64,000 bases of DNA from positions 1,984,001 through 2,048,000 of the forward strand of contig NZ_AP026442.1 of assembly GCF_027923705.1 (NCBI RefSeq). The letters run 5' to 3'. The notes below the pieces were generated by a model. That model did not search any database. It worked only from the letters and a program-made list of their open reading frames with translations, and was not told the DNA's origin. Below, in pieces: positions 58,691 to 64,000 of the stretch. This DNA comes from Cellulomonas sp. NTE-D12. Lineage in GTDB: Bacteria > Actinomycetota > Actinomycetes > Actinomycetales > Cellulomonadaceae. Position 1 is the first letter of the stretch, and every line of letters starts with the position of its first letter. Both the position numbers and the translations under genes were made by a program.

Positions 58691-59977
58691 CTAGGAGCCC
58701 GGGACGGCCGCCGGCGTGGCGTAGCGCGGCTCGGCAGCCGGACGCAGGGCGTCGACGTGGACCTCCGTCAGCTTGTCGACGGAGCCCGACCCGCCGTCGT
58801 TGCGGACGTAGGCCATCGCGCCCCCAGGGATGTCCAACGCGGTGGCGATCGTGTCGGGGTCGCCGATGACGAGCCACACGTACGGCGCGGTCAGCGTGGT
58901 GCCGTCGAGCTGCACGGCACCGGTCGACCCCGTGAACGCGCTGCTCGCGGTGACCCGCTGGTCGTTGAGCTGCACCGCCTCGGCACCGGCGTTCCGCAGC
59001 TCCTCCAGCATGTTCAGCATCGTGATCGGGCGTACCGACCCACCGTTGTCCGTGACGGTGATCCGCACGCCCGGCCCCACGGCCGGCAGCCGGCCGGCGA
59101 GGATGCCCTGCGTCGCCGCGCTGCGGCGGGCGGCGTCGATGGCGGCCTGCCGGTTGTTCGAGCCGCTGACCAGCTGGTCACGCTCGCGCTGCAGGTCGGC
59201 GGCCTCGCGGCTCAGCTGGTCGGAACGGGTGCTCGCCTCGTCCAGCAGCCGCACGAGGTCGTCCTGGCGCAGCTGGGACAGCGCCGAGTCCCCGTTCTGC
59301 CGCAGCTGCACGACGATCGCGAAGCCGAGGACGGCGCAGAGCACGCCGGCCAGCACCTGCGCACGGGTTGCGCGCGGGCGCAGGGCGCTGCCGAGGGCGG
59401 CCCAGCCCATGGGCCTGCTCGGCGCGGGCGCGCCCGACGGCTCGGGGGTCGCACCCGCGGCTCCGTCGTCGACCTCGCTGCCGGCGCGTGCCGCGTCGTC
59501 CGAGGTCGGCTCCGGCTCGAAGGTCGGCGGCGCCTCGGGCGGCAGAGAGGCGACCGCCTCGGCAGAGAGCTGCCAGGCGTGCGACTCCCGGAGCGCGGCG
59601 CCTGCGTCGTCCTCGGCGTCCGGCGGCAGGTCGGGCGTCGGGGCGGCGGCAGGCACGGTGTCCGTCACGACGGGTTCGTCGTCGACCCGATCCTCGTGGG
59701 CCCGGCTCTCGACGACCTGGTCCTCGTCGACCTGGTCCTCGTCGACCCGGTCCTCGTCGACCCGGTCCTCGTCGACCCGCTCCCCGTCGTCGCCCTCGTC
59801 GGCGCCGTGCTCGTCGAGCGGCTCGTCTTCCCGGCCGGACTGCTCCTCGAGGGCCGCTGCGTCGGTCGTGGGCGAGCCCTCGCCCGTGCCCTCCTGCGCC
59901 GGCGCGCCCACGCCGAGCGGTTCCTCGGAGAGACCCCCCGGCTCGTCGCCCTCGTGCGACCGCTGCTGCTCGGTCAC
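58691..59977 (-). CDS. DUF881 protein with long acidic N-terminal region
   Basis: 428 residues. The first 190 or so are acidic and disordered, with a pentapeptide repeat VDEDR/VDEDQ. One membrane helix follows (in AQVLAGVLCAVLGFAIV), then a coiled coil and the extracytoplasmic DUF881 domain (GPGVRITVTDNGG, GAEAVQLNDQRV). The family is found in actinobacteria and firmicutes next to sbp and is of unknown function. The GTG start lies one base from the sbp stop. Confidence 0.88.
   Translation of the reverse strand: MTEQQRSHEGDEPGGLSEEPLGVGAPAQEGTGEGSPTTDAAALEEQSGREDEPLDEHGADEGDDGERVDEDRVDEDRVDEDQVDEDQVVESRAHEDRVDDEPVVTDTVPAAAPTPDLPPDAEDDAGAALRESHAWQLSAEAVASLPPEAPPTFEPEPTSDDAARAGSEVDDGAAGATPEPSGAPAPSRPMGWAALGSALRPRATRAQVLAGVLCAVLGFAIVVQLRQNGDSALSQLRQDDLVRLLDEASTRSDQLSREAADLQRERDQLVSGSNNRQAAIDAARRSAATQGILAGRLPAVGPGVRITVTDNGGSVRPITMLNMLEELRNAGAEAVQLNDQRVTASSAFTGSTGAVQLDGTTLTAPYVWLVIGDPDTIATALDIPGGAMAYVRNDGGSGSVDKLTEVHVDALRPAAEPRYATPAAVPGS
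59715..59789. repeat. 15-bp tandem repeat, five copies, inside the DUF881 gene
   Basis: The unit ACCTGGTCCTCGTCG or its ACCCGG variant repeats five times with no gaps (the last copy has two changes). It is in frame and encodes the VDEDR/VDEDQ pentapeptide array of the acidic N-terminal region on the minus strand. Confidence 0.9.
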
Positions 59978-59978
59978 G

Positions 59979-60311
59979 TCATGCCTTGAACAGGTGCCGC
60001 CGGATGGCCGCGACGTTGGAGAAGATCCGGATGCCGAGCACGACGACCACGGCGGTGGACAGCTGCGTGCCGACGCCGAGCTGGTCGCCGAGGAACACGA
60101 TGAAGGCCGCGACCAGCACGTTCGACAGGAACGACGTGAGGAACACCCGGTCGTCGAAGATGCCGTCGAGCAGCGCGCGCAGACCGCCGAACAGGGCGTC
60201 GAGGGCGGCGACCACCGCGATCGGCAGGTAGGGCTGCAGCTCGGCCGGGACGGTCGGGTGCACCAGCAGCCCGATGACCACCCCGATGGCCAGCCCGATG
60301 ACGGCGATCAC
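59979..60311 (-). CDS. sbp: Small basic protein Sbp (DUF1290)
   Basis: 110 residues, three membrane helices. MIAVIGLAIGVVIGLLVHP, FLTSFLSNVLVAAFIVFLGD and VVVVLGIRIFSNVAAIRR match the Sbp family. It is always found between DUF881 genes in actinobacteria; the function is unknown, and a role at the membrane with division or sporulation genes has been proposed elsewhere. The GTG overlaps the upstream DUF881 stop. Confidence 0.92.
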   Translation of the reverse strand: MIAVIGLAIGVVIGLLVHPTVPAELQPYLPIAVVAALDALFGGLRALLDGIFDDRVFLTSFLSNVLVAAFIVFLGDQLGVGTQLSTAVVVVLGIRIFSNVAAIRRHLFKA

Positions 60312-61324
60312 CGGTCCTCCCCTCCCGTTCCCGGCGCGACGACGGACGACTGTGTCACAACCTCACCCGCCGCTGCACGAACCGACCGGGACGGCGTCGC
60401 CGTCGGCGTGGAGGCCGTGCGTGGGCTCGGCGTCGGCGACGGTGTGGGCGTGGGCGTGGGGCTCGGCGACGCGGACGCCGTCATCGAGGGCGTCGACGCC
60501 TCCTGCAGGGTCGTGGGGCCCGCACCCGGCAGCTGCAGCCGCCGTTGTGACGTCATGGTGACCCCGATCCCGTAGGTGGCGCGCAGCGTCGCCAGGTGCT
60601 GACCGGCGCTGGACCGTGCCAGGGACGTCTGCAGGTCGGCCGCGGACCCGATCGCCTCGACGGTGTACGGGTTCACCAACGGCACGAGGTCGACCAGCAC
60701 CGCGCTGCCGGCCGTGCGGATCGCAGTGGTGGCGGTCAGGCGCTGGCCGTTGACCGCGATCGCCTCCGCACCGGCCGCCCACAGTCCGTTGACCAGCACC
60801 TGCAGGTCCACGTCCTGCACCCGCAGGTCGGGGTTGTCCTTCGTGGTGCCGTCGGACGGCGCGTCCGTCAGCACCACGCGCAACCCCGGCCCGGAGACCG
60901 GCACGAGCGCTGCGGACACCGCCCATCGCTGCAGCTGGGCCAGGAGCGCCGGGTCGTCGGAGCGCAGCGCCTGGTTCTGCAGCGCGGCGATCTGGGCGCT
61001 GAGATCGGCGTTCTGAGCCGCGAGCGACTCGGCGTCCGCGCGGTGCTGGCGGACCTGCTGCTCCAGCAACCGGCGGGCGGCCACCGCACCGGCCTGCGGC
61101 TGCCGCAGAGACAGGGTGGCGGTGGTGACGCCGAGACCGAGGAACAGCCCGACCACGACCAGCCAGACGGCCGTCCGACCGCCGCGGTGCGGGGCCCCTG
61201 TCAGTGCTCTGCGACGAGCCGCCTCGGCGTACCCGGGGTCCAGCGGTCGCCGCTGCACCTCCGTCAGCAGCGTCATCGAGGCGTCGCGCACGCTCTCGGG
61301 CACGTGGCTGTCGTGCCGAGCCAT
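60308..61324 (-). CDS. DUF881 protein (second copy)
   Basis: 338 residues. A membrane helix (in AVWLVVVGLFLGLGVTTA) is followed by a coiled coil rich in Gln/Ala and the DUF881 domain (GPGLRVVLTDAPS, GAEAIAVNGQRL). The C-terminal tail is a Ser/Pro/Thr repeat (SPSPTPTPTPSPTPSP), probably in the cell-wall zone. It is one of two DUF881 paralogs flanking sbp. The ATG overlaps the pgsA stop. Confidence 0.88.
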   Translation of the reverse strand: MARHDSHVPESVRDASMTLLTEVQRRPLDPGYAEAARRRALTGAPHRGGRTAVWLVVVGLFLGLGVTTATLSLRQPQAGAVAARRLLEQQVRQHRADAESLAAQNADLSAQIAALQNQALRSDDPALLAQLQRWAVSAALVPVSGPGLRVVLTDAPSDGTTKDNPDLRVQDVDLQVLVNGLWAAGAEAIAVNGQRLTATTAIRTAGSAVLVDLVPLVNPYTVEAIGSAADLQTSLARSSAGQHLATLRATYGIGVTMTSQRRLQLPGAGPTTLQEASTPSMTASASPSPTPTPTPSPTPSPRTASTPTATPSRSVRAAAGEVVTQSSVVAPGTGGEDR

Positions 61325-61926
61325 CACGCCGCCCGGGTCCGGACCCGCAGCACCCGGCGCGCCTGCTCCAGGTACAGCACGCCGGAGAACCAGTACAGGC
61401 CGACACCCCACAGGGCGAAGGCCCAGCCGAGGACGGTCGCCACCGTGCCCAGCGCGCCCTGCCAGGTCGCCAGCAGCAGCAGCGGGAACGCGTAGAGCAG
61501 CGCGAACGTCCCGGCCTTCCCCGCCAGGTGCACCGGGAGCGGCGGCTCGCCCACGCGGGCGAGGACCAGCAGCATCAGCGCGAGCACCACGTCACGGGCG
61601 ACGAGAGCGACGACCAGCCACCACGGCACGACGCCGCGCCAGGCGAGGGCCACGATGGTGACGAGGATGAACAGCCGGTCGGCGGCCGGGTCGAGCAGCT
61701 GCCCGAGCCGGCTCACCTGCCCCAGCCGCCGCGCGAGCACCCCGTCGAGCCAGTCGCTCGCCCCGGAGACCGCCAGCACCGCGAAGGCCCACAGGTCCTG
61801 GCGGCGGACGAGGAGCACCGCGAACACCGGCACCAGCAGCAGCCGCGCGAAGCTGATCAGGTTCGGCACCGTGAGCACGCGGGTGCTCACGTCGTCGGTC
61901 CCGCTCACCGCCACCCCGCTCCCCAC
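61324..61926 (-). CDS. pgsA: CDP-alcohol phosphatidyltransferase (PgsA-type)
   Basis: 200 residues with about five membrane helices. SDWLDGVLARRLGQ followed by LLDPAADRLF contains the D-x2-DG-x2-AR...G-x3-D-x3-D catalytic signature. It transfers a phosphatidyl group from CDP-diacylglycerol to an alcohol, probably glycerol-3-phosphate; the mycobacterial gene at this place is called pgsA2. The GTG at 61926 is used; a GTG 13 codons downstream (VSTRVLTVPN) is also possible. Confidence 0.9.
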   Translation of the reverse strand: MGSGVAVSGTDDVSTRVLTVPNLISFARLLLVPVFAVLLVRRQDLWAFAVLAVSGASDWLDGVLARRLGQVSRLGQLLDPAADRLFILVTIVALAWRGVVPWWLVVALVARDVVLALMLLVLARVGEPPLPVHLAGKAGTFALLYAFPLLLLATWQGALGTVATVLGWAFALWGVGLYWFSGVLYLEQARRVLRVRTRAA

Positions 61927-62073
61927 CGGCTCCCCGGACCGCCCCGGCCGACGTCGGCTCGGCGCCGCTCACGCCCCTCGGGGGCGCCCCCATCGTAGGT
62001 GCCGGGACCTGCGGACGGACCTGCGCCGCTCCGCGTGACGGCACGGGTCCTGACCGCGTGCGACGCTGGTGCC

Positions 62074-62496
62074 GTGCCCGAGCTGAACGACCCCGCGGTG
62101 ATCCACCGGCTGCTCACGACACCTGGTCGCTGGGCCGTCGTCGGGCTGTCGACGAACACCGCCCGCGCCGCGTACTCCGTGGCCTCCTACCTGCAGGAGC
62201 TGGGTCAGGAGATCGTGCCGGTGCACCCCAGCGCGCCGACCGTGCACGGGGCCGCGGGGGTCGCGACGGTGCTCGACGTGCCGCCGCCCGTCGACGTCGT
62301 GGACGTGTTCGTCAACAGCTCCCACGCGGGACCGGTGGTCGACCACGCGATCGAGGTCGGCGCCGGGGCCGTCTGGTTGCAGCTCGGCGTGGTGGACGAG
62401 GCTGCGGCCGCACGGGCGCTGGCAGCCGGGCTCGACGTGGTCATGGACCGCTGCCCCGCCATCGAGGGGCGCCGGCTGGGGCTGCCGCGCCGCTGA
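62074..62496 (+). CDS. CoA-binding domain protein (YccU-like)
   Basis: 140 residues. The Rossmann-like CoA-binding domain has WAVVGLSTNTARAAYSVASY near the N-terminus, VDVVDVFVNSSHAGPVV, and GAVWLQLGV. Such small stand-alone proteins bind CoA; their role is unknown. The GTG at 62074 gives the typical start PELNDPAVIHRLL. A longer frame from 61999 lacks support. It is divergent from pgsA. Confidence 0.88.
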   Translation: MPELNDPAVIHRLLTTPGRWAVVGLSTNTARAAYSVASYLQELGQEIVPVHPSAPTVHGAAGVATVLDVPPPVDVVDVFVNSSHAGPVVDHAIEVGAGAVWLQLGVVDEAAAARALAAGLDVVMDRCPAIEGRRLGLPRR

Positions 62497-62553
62497 GCGC
62501 GGCCGTGGTGCATGTCACCCGACGCGTCTCGCGGCGCTCCGGTCTGCGACAGG

Positions 62554-62728
62554 TAGGATGACCTGGTTCAGAGTTCGTCGCGTCCCCCCGGGCGCGTCCC
62601 GCAGGACCTCGCGGGCCGCCCTCGTGTCGTGCAGCCGCCGATGGCGGCCAGGTGTGTCGGGGAAGTGACCGGCCGGGCGTCGTACGCCTGGTTCAGGACT
62701 CACCCTCGATCGATCGGTTCCCCACGCC
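62554..62728 (+). promoter_or_regulatory. Promoter and structured leader of the DEAD-box helicase gene
   Basis: TAGGAT (62554-62559) is a good -10 about 170 nt before the helicase ATG. The leader contains two GC-rich hairpins (62590-62621 and the perfect GCCGCC-GAT-GGCGGC at 62634-62648) and the direct repeat CCTGGTTCAG at 62562-62571 and 62687-62696. No gene is seen in it. A long structured leader is consistent with autoregulation or cold control. Confidence 0.5.
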
Positions 62729-64000
62729 ATGAGCACCACTCTGCCCGCTACCACCATGCCGCCCGCTACCACCATGCCCGCCTCCGGGTCCGAGCCCGCC
62801 GAGGCGCCGGCCACCCCGGTGCCGGCTGTCGCGACGTCGACGTTCGACGACCTCGACCTCCCCGCGCCGCTGCGCCGCGCGGTCGCGGACCTGGGCTTCG
62901 CCACCCCGTCGGCCGTCCAGGCCGCGACGATCCCCGCCCTGCTGGCCGGCCGCGACCTGGTCGGCGTCGCCCAGACGGGCACCGGCAAGACGGCGGCCTT
63001 CGGGCTCCCCCTGCTCGCCGCGATCGACCCGGAGCTGCGGGCCGTCCAGGCCGTCGTGCTGACCCCGACCCGCGAGCTCGCGCTGCAGGTGGCCGAGGCG
63101 ATCGAGTCGTTCGCCCAGCACCTGCCGGGCGTCGGCGTGGTGGCCGTGTACGGCGGTGCTCCGTACCTGCCGCAGCAGCGCGCGCTCGCGCGCGGCGCCC
63201 AGGTGGTGGTCGGCACGCCCGGTCGCGTCCTGGACCACCTGGAGCGGCGGACGCTGGTGCTGGACGAGCTGCGCTTCCTGGTGCTCGACGAGGCCGACGA
63301 GATGCTGCGTATGGGCTTCGCCGAGGACGTCGACCGCGTGCTCAGCTCCGCGCCGGAGCGCCGTCAGATGGCTCTGTTCTCCGCCACGATGCCACCGGCG
63401 ATCCGTCGGGTCGCCGAGCAGCACCTGGTCGACCCGGCGCAGGTCACCGTGTCCCGCCAGTCGTCGACCGTCACGACGGTCCGCCAGACGTACGCCGTGG
63501 TGCCGTTCCGGCACAAGACGGGTGCGCTGGCCCGGGTGCTCGCGGTGTCCGACGCGGACGCGAGCATCGTCTTCGTCCGCACGCGTGAGGCCGCCGAGCA
63601 GGTGGGCTCGGCGCTGGTGGAGCGCGGCGTCTCCGCCGCGTACATCTCCGGCGACGTGGCGCAGGGCGATCGGGAGAAGATCGTCGACCGGCTGCGCTCG
63701 GGGGCACTCGACGTGCTGGTGGCCACCGACGTCGCCGCCCGTGGGCTCGACGTGGACCGCATCGGCCTCGTGGTGAACTTCGACGTGCCCCGCGAGCCGG
63801 AGGCCTATGTGCACCGCATCGGGCGGACCGGACGGGCCGGCCGCGCAGGCGAGGCGCTCACCTTCGTCACACCCGCCGAGCAGGGCAAGCTGCGCCAGAT
63901 CGAGCGCACCACCCGCGTGCAGCTCGAGCAGATCCAGATCCCGACGCCGGCGCAGGTGTCCGCCCACCGGGTGACCAGCCTGCTGGCTCGCGCCGACGAG
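62729..64000 (+). CDS. deaD: DEAD-box RNA helicase (3' end cut by window edge)
   Basis: 424 codons are present and the frame is open at the right edge. After a Pro/Ala/Thr-rich N-terminus the helicase motifs are complete: the Q motif, AQTGTGKTAAF (Walker A), TPTRELALQ, VVGTPGRVLD, VLDEADEML (DEAD), LFSATMPP, and VATDVAARGLDV with HRIGRTGRAGR. It unwinds RNA duplexes in ribosome assembly or mRNA decay. ATG at 62729; in-frame ATGs follow at 62756 and 62774. An 18-nt-period repeat encodes PATTMP twice at the start. Confidence 0.93.
   Translation, partial: MSTTLPATTMPPATTMPASGSEPAEAPATPVPAVATSTFDDLDLPAPLRRAVADLGFATPSAVQAATIPALLAGRDLVGVAQTGTGKTAAFGLPLLAAIDPELRAVQAVVLTPTRELALQVAEAIESFAQHLPGVGVVAVYGGAPYLPQQRALARGAQVVVGTPGRVLDHLERRTLVLDELRFLVLDEADEMLRMGFAEDVDRVLSSAPERRQMALFSATMPPAIRRVAEQHLVDPAQVTVSRQSSTVTTVRQTYAVVPFRHKTGALARVLAVSDADASIVFVRTREAAEQVGSALVERGVSAAYISGDVAQGDREKIVDRLRSGALDVLVATDVAARGLDVDRIGLVVNFDVPREPEAYVHRIGRTGRAGRAGEALTFVTPAEQGKLRQIERTTRVQLEQIQIPTPAQVSAHRVTSLLARADE
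62743..62776 (+). repeat. 18-bp-period direct repeat at the start of the DEAD-box gene
   Basis: GCCCGCTACCACCATG occurs at 62743-62758 and 62761-62776, in frame, encoding PATTM twice. Each copy ends in an ATG, so start-site choice is ambiguous there. Confidence 0.8.

Noticed and set aside
59715..59789. CRISPR-like array
   Set aside because: The units are contiguous 15-bp copies with no spacers and encode an in-frame peptide repeat.

Overview
The window is about 64 kb of high-GC actinobacterial chromosome. Many genes start with GTG, and the window carries actinobacterial markers: mIHF, RbpA, GarA, the FtsR-type MerR pair, PafB/PafC, HelY and a helicase-degenerate PriA. Gene order and protein sequences look most like a Cellulomonas-type member of the Micrococcales. 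That assignment is inference from recognised families, not a search. The region is mostly conserved housekeeping sequence. I saw no tRNA, rRNA, CRISPR array, insertion sequence or prophage.

Layout. Positions 1-2.1 kb hold the end of a type IV pilus assembly cluster (pilM, cut by the left edge, then pilN and pilO) closed by a strong hairpin. Shikimate genes follow (aroC, aroK, aroB at 2.2-5.1 kb; aroQ at 7.2 kb). They are split by a minus-strand three-gene membrane module: a four-helix di-heme cytochrome b, an uncharacterised two-TM extracytoplasmic protein and a 57-residue one-TM protein. After aroQ comes a SatD-like/HTH protein gene with an inverted repeat in front and a membrane-protein partner. 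Then come efp, nusB and a complete-looking pyr operon (pyrR-pyrB-pyrC-membrane protein-carA-carB-pyrF, 10.1-19.1 kb) preceded by a PyrR-binding RNA element.

19.3-28.3 kb: mihF, gmk, rpoZ, coaBC, metK, priA, a HAD hydrolase, fmt, rsmB. 28.4-34.3 kb: rpe, an FMN riboswitch and the riboflavin operon ribD-ribE-ribBA-ribH, then hisE-hisG and a PH-domain membrane protein. 34.4-49.8 kb: a DUF3866 protein divergent from pafB-pafC, then tatA, tatC, a diacylglycerol-kinase-like gene, a divergent MFS exporter/TetR pair, helY, a YtcJ-like amidohydrolase, and lnt-ppm1 for lipoprotein acylation and polyprenol-phosphate-mannose synthesis. 49.8-55.8 kb is more mixed: rbpA with a SigR-type promoter, a short UvrA paralog, an isochorismatase-fold hydrolase, a GNAT acetyltransferase, a 50-residue acidic small protein, an MBL-fold hydrolase and a lone ParA/MinD-type ATPase. 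55.9-61.9 kb is a conserved minus-strand block read as pgsA - DUF881 - sbp - DUF881 - garA - ftsR - bifunctional-nuclease - MerR. The window ends with a CoA-binding protein and a DEAD-box helicase that runs off the right edge.

Features that stand out: the orphan cytochrome b module and the SatD-like module, both interrupting an otherwise conserved aro-efp-nusB-pyr neighbourhood; thirteen genes with a TANNNT box 6-8 nt before the start codon, suggesting leaderless transcripts; a 34-bp divergent leaderless promoter between the DUF3866 gene and pafB; and a structured leader before the DEAD-box helicase.
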